Assembly: GCF_947499215.1 (NCBI RefSeq) | Contig: NZ_CANMNI010000002.1 | Coordinates: 558,001-622,000, forward strand | Origin: an uncultured Pontibacter sp. | Lineage (GTDB): Bacteria; Bacteroidota; Bacteroidia; Cytophagales; Hymenobacteraceae | Reading direction: 5' to 3' | DNA length: 64,000 nucleotides | Shown here: positions 1-8,565 of the stretch, piece after piece | Layout: each line of letters begins with the position of its first letter | How positions within the stretch are numbered: the first letter of the stretch is position 1 | Translations under genes and position numbers: made by a program | Notes under the pieces: model-generated | What the model saw: only the letters and a program-made list of their open reading frames with translations | Told to the model about the DNA's origin: nothing | Database searches by the model: none

Positions 1-755
1 GCGGCGAAGCGCTGATGGGAGAACAGCAGTACGGTATCGACTCTGACAGGCTGATGCAGTACTCGCAGGAGATTAAGGAAGTGGCCGCACTCGGTGTTGA
101 GGTAGCAGTAGTGATTGGCGGTGGCAACATCTTTAGGGGTGTGCAGGCTGAGCAGGTGGGTCTTGACCGTGTGCAGGGCGACTACATGGGTATGCTGGCT
201 ACTGTCATCAACAGCATGGCTTTGCAGAGTGCGCTCGAGAAACTGGGTGTATATACCCGTCTTCTTTCTGGCCTGAACATTCAGCAGGTATGCGAGCCGT
301 ACATTCGCCGTCGTGCGGTGCGCCACCTTGAAAAAGGACGTGTCGTTATTTTCGGTGCCGGCACCGGTAACCCATACTTCACAACTGACTCAGCGGCCAG
401 CCTTCGCGCCATCGAAATTGAGGCCGATGTCGTACTGAAAGGCACGCGCGTAGATGGCATTTATTCTGCTGACCCTGAAAAGGATCCTAACGCGATATTC
501 TATTCAAACATATCTTTCAAAGACGTGTTTGAGAAAGGCCTGAACGTAATGGACATGACTGCCTTTACGCTTTGCAAGGAGAACGGTCTGCCAATCATCG
601 TATTCGATATGAACACGGCAGGCAACCTGAAACGACTGGTGCAGGGCGAGAAAATAGGCACGCTGGTAAGCATGGAAGACTTGGCCGAGTCTATAGAAGA
701 GGCGGTTGATAAGATACAGGCTACGGAGGCAACAAGAACATCCGACAAAAATTAA
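1..755 (+). CDS. pyrH: UMP kinase, 5' partial
   Basis: Uridylate kinase phosphorylates UMP to UDP in cytosolic pyrimidine nucleotide synthesis. The frame is open from base 3 and begins inside the conserved KLSGEAL region ([11 protein letters not shown] is seen), so only roughly the first dozen residues are missing and the Met at base 15 is not the true start. Visible family signatures are [11 protein letters not shown] in the amino-acid-kinase fold, [15 protein letters not shown], and [13 protein letters not shown]. It is followed 59 bases later by frr on the same strand, a very common bacterial pairing. The C-terminal 20 or so residues after LVSMED form a short hydrophilic tail slightly longer than usual. 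Identification is secure. Confidence 0.97.
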   Translation, partial: GEALMGEQQYGIDSDRLMQYSQEIKEVAALGVEVAVVIGGGNIFRGVQAEQVGLDRVQGDYMGMLATVINSMALQSALEKLGVYTRLLSGLNIQQVCEPYIRRRAVRHLEKGRVVIFGAGTGNPYFTTDSAASLRAIEIEADVVLKGTRVDGIYSADPEKDPNAIFYSNISFKDVFEKGLNVMDMTAFTLCKENGLPIIVFDMNTAGNLKRLVQGEKIGTLVSMEDLAESIEEAVDKIQATEATRTSDKN

Positions 756-814
756 TAATTTGCAGTATAAACAGTACAGAATAACAGGAAGAACCTTATT
801 AAGCTAAAATTGAT

Positions 815-1378
815 ATGACGGAAGAAATTCAGTTTTACCTCAGCGAAGCCGAGGAGTCTATGCAGAAAGCAGTGCAGCACACCAATTCGGAGTTGCTCAA
901 GATCAGAGCCGGCAAAGCTTCCCCTGCAATGGTGGAGGACCTGCGCGTAGATTATTATGGCGCACCAACCCCAATCTCTCAGGTTGCCGGTATCACCACG
1001 CCGGATGCCCGCACGCTCATAATTAAGCCTTGGGAAAAAAACATGGTAGGTGAAATTGGCAAAGCCATCAAGAACAGCGACCTAAACCTGAACCCGCAGC
1101 ACGATGCGGATTCCATTCGTCTGAACATTCCACCGCTGACTGAGGAGCGCCGTCGTGACTTGGTAAAGCAAGCAAAGAATGAGACTGAAAACGGTAAAAT
1201 TGCAGTCCGCAACATCCGCAAAGATGTGAACGATTCGCTGCGTAAGCTGCAGAAAGAAGGTACTTCTGAGGATGCAGTGCGCGACGCCGAAGCCAAAGTG
1301 CAGAAATTGACGGATGGTTATATCGTGAAGATCGACGAGCTGCTTGCCAAGAAAGAAGCAGAGATCATGACGGTATAA
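815..1378 (+). CDS. frr: Ribosome recycling factor
   Basis: RRF splits post-termination ribosomes together with EF-G so that subunits can be reused. At 187 aa it has the usual length of the family. The sequence shows the long-helix pattern of domain I (SMQKAVQHTNSELLKIRAGK), the conserved VDYYGAPTPISQVA segment, and the C-terminal helix with ERRRDLVKQAK and VRNIRKDVND. It lies directly downstream of pyrH and ends just before a strong bidirectional hairpin, so pyrH-frr is probably a transcription unit. Nothing is unusual. Confidence 0.98.
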   Translation: MTEEIQFYLSEAEESMQKAVQHTNSELLKIRAGKASPAMVEDLRVDYYGAPTPISQVAGITTPDARTLIIKPWEKNMVGEIGKAIKNSDLNLNPQHDADSIRLNIPPLTEERRRDLVKQAKNETENGKIAVRNIRKDVNDSLRKLQKEGTSEDAVRDAEAKVQKLTDGYIVKIDELLAKKEAEIMTV

Positions 1379-1400
1379 GAAGCCATACCTAATTCTTATA

Positions 1401-1440
1401 AACAGAGAAGCCCGCTGAAAATTCAGCGGGCTTCTCTGTT
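1401..1440. terminator. Bidirectional terminator between frr and nadD
   Basis: A perfect 18-bp stem (1401-1418 with 1423-1440) closes a 4-base AAAT loop. The outer stem is AACAGAGAAG/CTTCTCTGTT, so each strand ends in a T-rich arm. It sits between the convergent frr and nadD genes and can serve both. Confidence 0.9.
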
Positions 1441-1458
1441 TAAAGGCCTATGGTTGCC

Positions 1459-2031
1459 TTATAGGTATAACTTGTGCACTTTAATGTAGTCGGCTACCTC
1501 ATCAGGTACCATGTACTTAATGGATTTTTCTTCTTTGATGCACTTCCGGATAAAAGTAGCCGATATGTCGAGCACTGGGGCTTTGATAAAAGTCACATTC
1601 GGCATAGACGGCAACTCGGTGGTAGCGGAGCCGGAGCGTGGGTATACGTATACCCGGTGGTATTCCAGTATCCGCTCGGAGTTCTTCCACTTCGGAAAGA
1701 GCGGCAGGTTGTCCTCCCCCATGATCAGCACAAACTCGTAGCTCGGGTACTTTTCCTGCAGGTATGTCAGTGTGTCGATGGTATAGCTCGGTTTGGGCAT
1801 GTTGAACTCTATGTTCGAAACGCCCAGACTCGGGTTGTCGGCCACGGCCAAGGAGACCATGTGCAGGCGGTCGAACTCATGCAGCAGTGTGTTGCTTGGC
1901 TTAAAGGGATTCTGAGGCGACACCACCAGCCATACCGTATCGAGGTCCGTGTTGTTGGCCATAAAGTTGGCCAAGATCAGGTGCCCGATGTGAATGGGGT
2001 TAAAGGAGCCGAACAGCAGCCCTACTTTCAT
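1459..2031 (-). CDS. nadD: Nicotinate-nucleotide adenylyltransferase
   Basis: NadD adenylates nicotinate mononucleotide to deamido-NAD in NAD synthesis. The 190-aa product carries the nucleotidyltransferase signature FGSFNPIHIGHL at its N-terminus (the HxGH motif) and the C-terminal ISATFIRKCI motif, which corresponds to ISSTxIR and binds ATP. The start codon overlaps the stop of gmk by four bases (ATGA), indicating translational coupling. It is the last gene of a minus-strand operon that begins with an ECF sigma factor. Length and motifs fit the family. Confidence 0.96.
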   Translation of the reverse strand: MKVGLLFGSFNPIHIGHLILANFMANNTDLDTVWLVVSPQNPFKPSNTLLHEFDRLHMVSLAVADNPSLGVSNIEFNMPKPSYTIDTLTYLQEKYPSYEFVLIMGEDNLPLFPKWKNSERILEYHRVYVYPRSGSATTELPSMPNVTFIKAPVLDISATFIRKCIKEEKSIKYMVPDEVADYIKVHKLYL

Positions 2032-2612
2032 ACAATGGCTGGTTCAGTGCTCAAAAACTCATTGACCAGTTTTTCGGCCTTTTTGCAGGCCTCCTCCAAG
2101 TTATCGTTCACAATCACCTTGTCAAACTGGTCTTCGAATTTCATCTCAAATTCCGCTTTGAACACGCGGCTCGAAATGCTGGAGGCGGAATCGGTGTTGC
2201 GGGCCTGCAAGCGCTTGGCCAACTCCTCTATGGAAGGCGGCTTTACGAATACGGCTAATGCTCTCTCTTTGTAAAAATGCTTTATGCTTAATCCTCCTTT
2301 TACATCCACGTCCAGTATCACGTGCTTGCCACTTTTCCAGATACGCTCTATTTCAGATTTCAAAGTGCCGTAGAAGGCGCCTTCGTATACTTCCTCCCAC
2401 TCCACAAACTCGTCTTTGGCGATCTTCTGTTTGAAATCCTCCGGTGTTATGAAGTAATAGTCTTTTCCGTTTTCCTCGGTGCGGCCGCGCTTGTCGCGTG
2501 TGCAGGCCGAAATAGAAAAGGCAAGCTGAGGGTTAACTTGTAAGAGGTGCTTTACAATAGTGGTTTTGCCGGCACCGGACGGGGCCGAAAAAATGATAAT
2601 CTTTCCTTGCAT
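2028..2612 (-). CDS. gmk: Guanylate kinase
   Basis: Guanylate kinase converts GMP to GDP with ATP. The 194-aa protein starts MQGKIIIFSAPSGAGKTT, with the P-loop at residues 10-17, followed by the GMP-binding RTEENGKDYYFI region and EWEEVYEGAFYGT. Its stop overlaps the start of nadD, and its start lies six bases after the anti-sigma stop. In many Bacteroidota gmk and nadD follow a YicC-type gene (general knowledge); here a sigma/anti-sigma pair occupies that place. Confidence 0.97.
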   Translation of the reverse strand: MQGKIIIFSAPSGAGKTTIVKHLLQVNPQLAFSISACTRDKRGRTEENGKDYYFITPEDFKQKIAKDEFVEWEEVYEGAFYGTLKSEIERIWKSGKHVILDVDVKGGLSIKHFYKERALAVFVKPPSIEELAKRLQARNTDSASSISSRVFKAEFEMKFEDQFDKVIVNDNLEEACKKAEKLVNEFLSTEPAIV

Positions 2613-2618
2613 TGGAGC

Positions 2619-2903
2619 TTATACAGTTTCTTGAATTCGTGCTTTAATGGACAAAGCTAAGCTTTCCGGCACAATTACGCGTTTTAGATGACCGCTAACA
2701 AGCCCTTTAAGGAGTTTTTGCTTTTGATGGCTTTCGAAGCAGGGGACGCACTCTTCGATGTGGGTATTAAAATAGGATTGTTCTTCCGTGGAGGCTTCCC
2801 CATCGATCATGAGGTCCAACAGGTGGGCAATCTTGTCGCATTCCGACTCGTGCCCGTCTTCAGAAAGTTTCTGGTGCGCTGCTTCTGTAAATTTAGATTC
2901 CAT
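2619..2903 (-). CDS. Zinc-binding anti-sigma factor (ZAS/RsrA type)
   Basis: This 94-aa cytosolic protein has the zinc anti-sigma motif HX3CX2C (H48, C52, C55 in THIEECVPC) with an additional upstream Cys22 that could complete the zinc site. No membrane helix is present. It starts 25 bases after the stop of the ECF sigma factor, the normal arrangement for a sigma and its inhibitor. In known relatives such as RsrA, oxidation of the Cys residues releases the sigma factor; a thiol-redox or metal sensing role here is an inference. The C-terminal half (HLKRVIVPESLALSIKARIQ) resembles the sigma-holding region of such proteins. Confidence 0.85.
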   Translation of the reverse strand: MESKFTEAAHQKLSEDGHESECDKIAHLLDLMIDGEASTEEQSYFNTHIEECVPCFESHQKQKLLKGLVSGHLKRVIVPESLALSIKARIQETV

Positions 2904-2928
2904 CTTAACTCAAACTCTTTAGTTTTTT

Positions 2929-3522
2929 CTAACTATTATATCCCATGCTCTTCGCATATTTTTCCAACTTCTCTTTCAAAGAGTTACGGGCGCGGTGCAA
3001 TCTGGAGCGCACTGTACCGATAGGTATATCCAGAATTTTAGCCATTTCCTCATAGGTGAACCCTTCGAGGTCGCAAAGTATGATCACGGTTCTAAAGTCA
3101 ACCGGCAATGCGTTCAGGGCGCTGGCCACTTCGTCGCCAATCAGGTCCTGCACGCTTTCGGTGCGCATGTCGGTAGTGGTGGCCACGCCGCCCTCTCCCT
3201 CCACGTCGTCCGAGTTGTAATATCCTTCGACCTCGCTGTAGTCAACCTTGGCAGGCTGTTTGCTCTTTTTCCGAAACTCATTAATGAAGGAGTTCTTCAG
3301 GATTCGGAACAGCCAGGCTTTTGCATTAGTTCCTTGTTCGAAGTAATCGAAAAAGCGATAAGCCTTCAGGTATGTTTCCTGTACGAGATCGTTGGCGTCA
3401 TCTTCGTCGAGGGTGAGCCTGTAGGCAAAATTGTACAGAGGGTCCAGCACAGGCAGCAACTCTGCCTCGAACCGGGCATCTTTTTCCTCTTTACTCAACT
3501 GTTTACCTGTTTGCTCGCTCAT
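2929..3522 (-). CDS. ECF RNA polymerase sigma factor
   Basis: A sigma-70 family ECF sigma factor. Region 2 is seen as LYNFAYRLTLDEDDANDLVQETYLKAYRFF followed within the same helix set by AWLFRILKNSFINEFRKKSK, and region 4 as LPVDFRTVIILCDLEG with the helix-turn-helix YEEMAKILDIPIGTVRSRLHRAR. I chose the internal Met at 3522 (197 aa, MSEQTGKQLSK) because a TAnnTTTG promoter element at 3571-3578 overlaps the upstream in-frame Met at 3573, which would then be untranscribed. It leads an operon with its anti-sigma factor, gmk and nadD, so it may regulate itself. Confidence 0.9.
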   Translation of the reverse strand: MSEQTGKQLSKEEKDARFEAELLPVLDPLYNFAYRLTLDEDDANDLVQETYLKAYRFFDYFEQGTNAKAWLFRILKNSFINEFRKKSKQPAKVDYSEVEGYYNSDDVEGEGGVATTTDMRTESVQDLIGDEVASALNALPVDFRTVIILCDLEGFTYEEMAKILDIPIGTVRSRLHRARNSLKEKLEKYAKSMGYNS

Positions 3523-3570
3523 TTGACTTGATTTTGTACTTTTATAAAGTCGTGGTCGCGTAATTATACG

Positions 3571-3578
3571 CAAATATA
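3571..3578 (-). promoter_or_regulatory. Promoter -7 element of the sigma/gmk/nadD operon
   Basis: On the minus strand this reads TATATTTG, matching the Bacteroidota -7 consensus TAnnTTTG. No clear TTG -33 element is seen at the expected spacing. It decides the sigma-factor start: transcription would begin near 3565. Confidence 0.55.
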
Positions 3579-3755
3579 GAAATTTTAATTACATACCTTT
3601 CTTGCCGCTTTTGGGTTGCATGGGATCCACTTCGGCAGGTATAGGATTGGCAGTCAATCGGCCGCTCATATCCGTTTCGTTATTAGAAACATACGGAATT
3701 TCAGAACTTTCAGCAGTTCCTGAGCTTTTTTTTCAGTGATTTAGATGTTAAAACT

Positions 3756-3763
3756 TAATTTTG
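3756..3763 (+). promoter_or_regulatory. Promoter -7 element of the glycosyltransferase gene
   Basis: TAATTTTG matches TAnnTTTG, 30 bases before the ATG at 3794. No clear -33 TTG is present. Confidence 0.45.
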
Positions 3764-3793
3764 CAGTTCTAACCACTTAGGTAAGTCCCACGC

Positions 3794-5335
3794 ATGCGCC
3801 ACCCCATATCGGTTACCATCCTGACCAAAAACAGCCAAAAGCACCTCGCGGCCTGCCTGCATTCGCTGCAGTGCTTTCCGGAGGTAATTGTACTGGATAA
3901 CGGCTCCACAGACAACACCATGGCTATTGCCGCGGGCTTTCCGAATGTGCGCATTGTGCAGCACGCCTTTTTGGGCTTTGGGCCGATGAAGAACCTTGCC
4001 GCGCAACACGCTACGAACCCTTGGGTACTCTCCGTCGACAGCGACGAAGTACTTTCCACGACCTTGGCAGACGAAATTTTGCAGCTTGACCTGCACGACA
4101 CCCGCAAGGTATACAGCTTCCTCCGCCATAATTTTTACGGCAAACTGCACATCAAAGCCTGTGGCTGGGACAACGACTATGTGCTGCGGCTGTACCATAA
4201 AGACACGACCCGCTTCGCCAATCTGCCCGTACATGAGTACATCCAGACCCATGGCCTGCAGGTACAGCAGTTGCGCGGTACAATGGACCACTTCTCTTTC
4301 GATAGCATCTCGCAGCTGATCGCCAAGATGGATCAGTACACCACACTTTTTGCCAGAGAGAAGCGTTTTCGAAAAAAGTCCTCCCCTGCCAAAAGCTATT
4401 TTAAGTGGGCTTTTTCGCTTTTCAGGAACTATGTGCTGCAGCGTGGGTTTCTGTATGGGTATGAAGGTATGGCGATTTCCTTTTCCAACGCCAACGGCAC
4501 TTTTTACAAATACATGAAACTGCACGAAGAGAATCAGCGCCTCGGTATTAGCTTAATTGTAACAACGTACAACTGGAAAGAGGCCTTGGGCACTGTGCTG
4601 CGAAGCGCTTTCAAGCAGAGCGAGTTGCCACGGGAAATCATTGTGGCCGACGACGGCTCACGTGGCGATACGCATGCTTTGGTAGAGGCCTTAGCGAAAG
4701 AGTCGCCGGTGCCCTTGCTGCATAGCTGGCAGGAGGATAATGGATTTAGAGCCGCCGAAAGCCGCAACAAGGCGATCGCCATGGCTACGGGCGAGTATGT
4801 AGTAATTATTGACGGCGACATGGTCCTGCACCCTGATTTTCTGAAAGGCCACCGCCGGGCGGCCCGAAAAGGCTACTTTACACAGGGTAAGCGGGTACTC
4901 CTTAGTCCGGAACTCAGCCAGAAACTGATCAACAGCGGTCCTTCTCCTATCTCTCCCCTCTCTTCAGGTATAAAGAACAGGCTAAATTCCACTAATTCCC
5001 CTTTCTTATCTAGGCTCTTCAGCAAAGACAAAGCTGGCATTGCATCTATTAAAAGCTGCAACATGGGCTTCTGGATGGAGGACATTGTGCGCGTGAATGG
5101 CTTCAACGAAGACTTTGTAGGTTGGGGTCGAGAGGATAGCGAGTTTGCCATCCGCTTGCTCAATAGCGGTACCAAGCGACAGAACCTTGCCTTCGGTGGC
5201 GTGGCCTATCATCTATACCATCAAGAAAACTCCCGCCAGAGTCTGGCTGCCAATGATGCTATTCTGGAAAGGGCCATTTCAGAGAAAAGTATTTTCTGCT
5301 CCAACGGCATCGACAAGCATCTACCGAAAAACTAA
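3794..5335 (+). CDS. Double-domain family 2 glycosyltransferase (WaaE-like plus GT2/GT7C)
   Basis: The 513-aa protein holds two GT-A glycosyltransferase domains in one chain. Residues 1 to about 245 resemble WaaE/KdtX-type enzymes of lipopolysaccharide core assembly: SVTILTKNSQKHLAAC, VLDNGSTDNT and the metal-binding D82-S-D84. Residues 250-513 begin a second GT2 domain (ISLIVTTYNWKEAL, IIVADDGS, D340-G-D342) and end in a galactosyltransferase C-terminal type segment (GWGREDSEFAIRLL). Such domains usually occur as separate proteins, so this looks like a gene fusion; the join at residues 245-250 is short and in frame. Substrates are unknown; a role in surface polysaccharide or lipid A-core assembly is inferred. 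No membrane helix is evident. Confidence 0.88.
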   Translation: MRHPISVTILTKNSQKHLAACLHSLQCFPEVIVLDNGSTDNTMAIAAGFPNVRIVQHAFLGFGPMKNLAAQHATNPWVLSVDSDEVLSTTLADEILQLDLHDTRKVYSFLRHNFYGKLHIKACGWDNDYVLRLYHKDTTRFANLPVHEYIQTHGLQVQQLRGTMDHFSFDSISQLIAKMDQYTTLFAREKRFRKKSSPAKSYFKWAFSLFRNYVLQRGFLYGYEGMAISFSNANGTFYKYMKLHEENQRLGISLIVTTYNWKEALGTVLRSAFKQSELPREIIVADDGSRGDTHALVEALAKESPVPLLHSWQEDNGFRAAESRNKAIAMATGEYVVIIDGDMVLHPDFLKGHRRAARKGYFTQGKRVLLSPELSQKLINSGPSPISPLSSGIKNRLNSTNSPFLSRLFSKDKAGIASIKSCNMGFWMEDIVRVNGFNEDFVGWGREDSEFAIRLLNSGTKRQNLAFGGVAYHLYHQENSRQSLAANDAILERAISEKSIFCSNGIDKHLPKN

Positions 5336-5480
5336 GGAAACTTTGCCATGGCGTATTCCTACACCTAATTCTAAAGCGAGTTGGGCAGATACATATATGG
5401 CTATCTATATAATCCGGACTGTTCTACAACGAGGTTATAACATCGGGTATAGTATATAGGCAACAAAATTATACCGCCAC

Positions 5481-5532
5481 AGTAATATGAATATTACTTT
5501 ATTTTTTATTGCATTGAAAATAAAGTATATTC
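5481..5532 (+). promoter_or_regulatory. Two overlapping AT-rich hairpins before the sensor kinase
   Basis: Bases 5481-5498 form a palindrome (AGTAATAT-GA-ATATTACT). Bases 5489-5505 can instead pair with 5517-5532 in a 16-bp stem with one unpaired base. The two structures share 5489-5498 and are mutually exclusive. They lie between the glycosyltransferase and the sensor kinase; function is unknown (operator, attenuator or weak terminator). Confidence 0.45.
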
Positions 5533-5562
5533 CATCGTTGACCTATACCCTGTTGCCTCCGG

Positions 5563-8535
5563 ATGCGCCTCCTCGCCCTTATACTTTTGTTGGCATCTGC
5601 ACTTAGTCTGCAGGCACAGCAGTTCAACTTCCGTAACTGGTCGCTTGAACAAGGCTTGCCACAGTCTCAGGTGAATGACATTCTGCAAGACCACAAAGGA
5701 CAGCTTTGGATAGCTACCTTGGGAGGGCTCAGCCGTTTCGACGGTTCTACTTTTCATACTTATACTAAACGTGACGGCTTGAGCAGCAACAGCATCAAAT
5801 GCCTGCTGCAGGACAGCCGAAACCGCATCTGGATCGGGACTAGCGACAAAGGACTCATGCTCATGGCGAGAAACAATTTCGATGTATATGATGCAGAGGC
5901 CGGCCTACCTCAGGGAGGTGTATACAGTATTGCAGAAGACAATCTCGGTAAAATTTGGGCGGCGACCGACAGCGGGGTCTATTACTTGGCTAAAGATAAA
6001 TTTGTGCCACATGGTGAGTTACCTCAAGTCCGTTTCAATGATATACTCTTTACAGCGACCAACGAGCTCTGGGCGGGCAGCGACACGCAGGGCGTTTACA
6101 AAATAGCCGCCAAAGGTATACGCAACTACAACACCAGCAACAGTACCTTACCTTATAATAGCATTAATGTACTTAGCCAGTCACCGGACGGTTCCATCTG
6201 GATAGGCACAGCGCAGGGGGCCGCCATTTTTCAGCACAATCAGCTAAAGCTTTTCGAATTTCCTCAGAGCATGAAAAGACCTGATGTCACAGACTTCACC
6301 ACCGACAACTACGGGCATCAGTGGTTCAGTCTCCGAGACAAGGGCGTACTAAAATATGATGGCAAAGAATTTCAGCACCTGACGCGCTATAGCGGTCTGA
6401 GAACCGACCGCACCAACAGCATTACCACCGACCGTGAAGGCAACATTTGGATAGGCACAACCGGTCATGGGCTAATGCAGTACCGCAATCCGTGGTTCGT
6501 ACATTACTTTGACATGGGGCAGGTGAAAGAGCCCGTTATTTCGGCACTGGCGCAAGATACCAAAGGCAGGGTATGGCTAGGGACCGACGACGGCTATGCC
6601 GCTTTCATGGAAGCCGGCATACTTAACTGGTTGCAAACCGACATCTGGCCATCCGGCACCACCCTGTACAGCATGTGGATACGCCACGAAGACGACGTAT
6701 GGGTATGCACAAGCCAAGGCCTTTACCGTATGGAACCCAAGCGTGTTACTCACTATGGCACAGCGCATGGACTGCCTTCGCCGCATGTTTACCAAGCTAT
6801 GCCCGAGGCTAATGGTCATTTACTCATAGCCACGGCGGCAGGGCTGGCCGTACTGGACCCAGACAGACAAGAGGTGCGCCCTATTCACAAACCCCAGACA
6901 ACAGGGCAGGTATACGTATTGCACCGCGATGCCAGCGGCCATATATGGCTGGGGACTGAGAAAGGGGTCTTCCAATACGAGAACGGTACTGTAAAAGCCA
7001 CAGAGCGTTTAAGGGAGTCTGGTTTTAGGGAAGTTCACACCATTGCCGAGGATGAAAACGGCACCTTGTATTTCGGCGGCTTTAACTATGGCATACTGGC
7101 ATGGCATGACGAATGGACGTCGCCTAAGGTATACAACTCCCGCAATGGGCTGCCTAATGAAGGCATCAAAAGCCTGTACGTAGACAATACCAACCACCTG
7201 TGGGTGGGCACCAGCCGGGGGGTGCTAAAGGTTCGGCTTGATGAACTGCACGACCGGGGACGCTTAAGCATACGCGCCTATGCCAATCAGGATGGCTTTC
7301 GGGGGCTCGAAGTAAGCAACCGGGGTATTACCCAGACGCCAGACGGCACCGTGTGGTTTGCCACCGCCAAAGGCCTGACCATGTACCTGCCTGAGATGGA
7401 CAGGCGCAACCGCATATACCCTAACACAATCCTAACAGACATCATGCTGTTTTTGAAGCCCACTGACTGGCAGGGGCTTGGGTATAGAACTGACTCGACG
7501 ACTGGCTTGCCCCTCAGACTGAGGCTGCCACACAACCAGAACCACCTGACCTTCGACTTCCATGGCATTTCACTTACAGCACCTGACCGGGTTCGCTACC
7601 GTTATCGGCTTAAGGGACACGACGATCACTGGTCAGCCGTCACAGATCAGTCTTTTGCTACCTATGCCAGCCTTGACCCTGGCACGTATACCTTCCAACT
7701 GCTGGCCTCGAACAGCGATGGTTTCTGGACACCGAGTCCGCTTACCTATACTTTCAGCATTGTGCCGCCTGTCTGGCGTCGGGAGTGGTTTATTGTCTTG
7801 TTAGTGCTGCTGGTCACGGGGGCTACCATAAGCATTGTGCGGCTGCGCGAGCGGAGTCTGGTTAACCTCAACACACTGCTCGAGCACAAGGTACTCTACC
7901 GCACACAGCTGCTGGAGGAGAAAAACCGCGAAAAGGAAACCCTGCTCAAGGAAATACACCATCGGGTGAAGAATAACCTGCAGATCATTATGAGCATGCT
8001 TAACCTACAGGCGAGACATGTTCAAGACCCGAATGCACTTGAGGTGATGCAGTCCATCAGAGGGCGGGTACGCTCTATGTCTATTCTGCATGAGCGGCTC
8101 TACCAGCACGAGGATTTAGCCTCAATCGACCTGCATGCTTACATCAAAGACATTTGTGACAGTCTTTGCGCCACTTATGGTATTAACGAGCGTCAGATCA
8201 AGCTCTCACTTGATGTCCCCCACCTTATGGTAGAGGCAGACACAGCCCTGTCACTTGGTCTTATTGTTAACGAACTGGTGTCCAACTCTATAAAATATGC
8301 TTTCCCTGACCAAACAGGCCACATCCGTATCGGCCTAGAGCCTATTACAGAAAACAACTATACGCTTACCGTGCAGGATGACGGAATCGGGCTTCCTACT
8401 GATTTTGAAACACGTCGAAAAAAGTCTTTCGGACTGCAGCTGGTAACGTCTTTAGCCCGCAAACTAAACGGGAAAATAGAATTTAAAAATAATAATGGTA
8501 CAAATTCAATATTGTATTTTGTTTTGGCATCATAA
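5563..8535 (+). CDS. Sensor histidine kinase with periplasmic beta-propeller (Reg_prop/Y_Y_Y/HisKA_2)
   Basis: A 990-aa membrane sensor kinase. An N-terminal signal peptide (about residues 1-19, ending SLQA-QQ) leads into many Reg_prop blades of the pattern GLPQSQVNDILQDHKGQLWI to about residue 620, then a Y_Y_Y domain (about 665-735) and one membrane helix (about 742-762). The cytoplasmic part has a HisKA_2 phosphoacceptor motif (EIHHRVKNNLQ, His799/His800) and a HATPase_c domain with the N box at Asn903-Asn908 and the DDGIGLP G1 box. It is 30 bases upstream of a LytTR response regulator, its obvious partner. It lacks the receiver and AraC domains of the classical hybrid two-component systems that share this propeller. 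Ligand unknown. Confidence 0.93.
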   Translation: MRLLALILLLASALSLQAQQFNFRNWSLEQGLPQSQVNDILQDHKGQLWIATLGGLSRFDGSTFHTYTKRDGLSSNSIKCLLQDSRNRIWIGTSDKGLMLMARNNFDVYDAEAGLPQGGVYSIAEDNLGKIWAATDSGVYYLAKDKFVPHGELPQVRFNDILFTATNELWAGSDTQGVYKIAAKGIRNYNTSNSTLPYNSINVLSQSPDGSIWIGTAQGAAIFQHNQLKLFEFPQSMKRPDVTDFTTDNYGHQWFSLRDKGVLKYDGKEFQHLTRYSGLRTDRTNSITTDREGNIWIGTTGHGLMQYRNPWFVHYFDMGQVKEPVISALAQDTKGRVWLGTDDGYAAFMEAGILNWLQTDIWPSGTTLYSMWIRHEDDVWVCTSQGLYRMEPKRVTHYGTAHGLPSPHVYQAMPEANGHLLIATAAGLAVLDPDRQEVRPIHKPQTTGQVYVLHRDASGHIWLGTEKGVFQYENGTVKATERLRESGFREVHTIAEDENGTLYFGGFNYGILAWHDEWTSPKVYNSRNGLPNEGIKSLYVDNTNHLWVGTSRGVLKVRLDELHDRGRLSIRAYANQDGFRGLEVSNRGITQTPDGTVWFATAKGLTMYLPEMDRRNRIYPNTILTDIMLFLKPTDWQGLGYRTDSTTGLPLRLRLPHNQNHLTFDFHGISLTAPDRVRYRYRLKGHDDHWSAVTDQSFATYASLDPGTYTFQLLASNSDGFWTPSPLTYTFSIVPPVWRREWFIVLLVLLVTGATISIVRLRERSLVNLNTLLEHKVLYRTQLLEEKNREKETLLKEIHHRVKNNLQIIMSMLNLQARHVQDPNALEVMQSIRGRVRSMSILHERLYQHEDLASIDLHAYIKDICDSLCATYGINERQIKLSLDVPHLMVEADTALSLGLIVNELVSNSIKYAFPDQTGHIRIGLEPITENNYTLTVQDDGIGLPTDFETRRKKSFGLQLVTSLARKLNGKIEFKNNNGTNSILYFVLAS

Positions 8536-8565
8536 ATCAAGAACTTTACGTATGAAATTAATGAT

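Noticed and set aside
1474..2274. 266-codon plus-strand frame opposite nadD and gmk
   Set aside because: It crosses two conserved genes and their overlap and has no recognisable feature.
3755..4525. 256-codon open frame on the minus strand opposite the double glycosyltransferase
   Set aside because: It lies wholly across a well-supported gene, has no domain, and its composition is that expected from the antisense of GC-biased codons.
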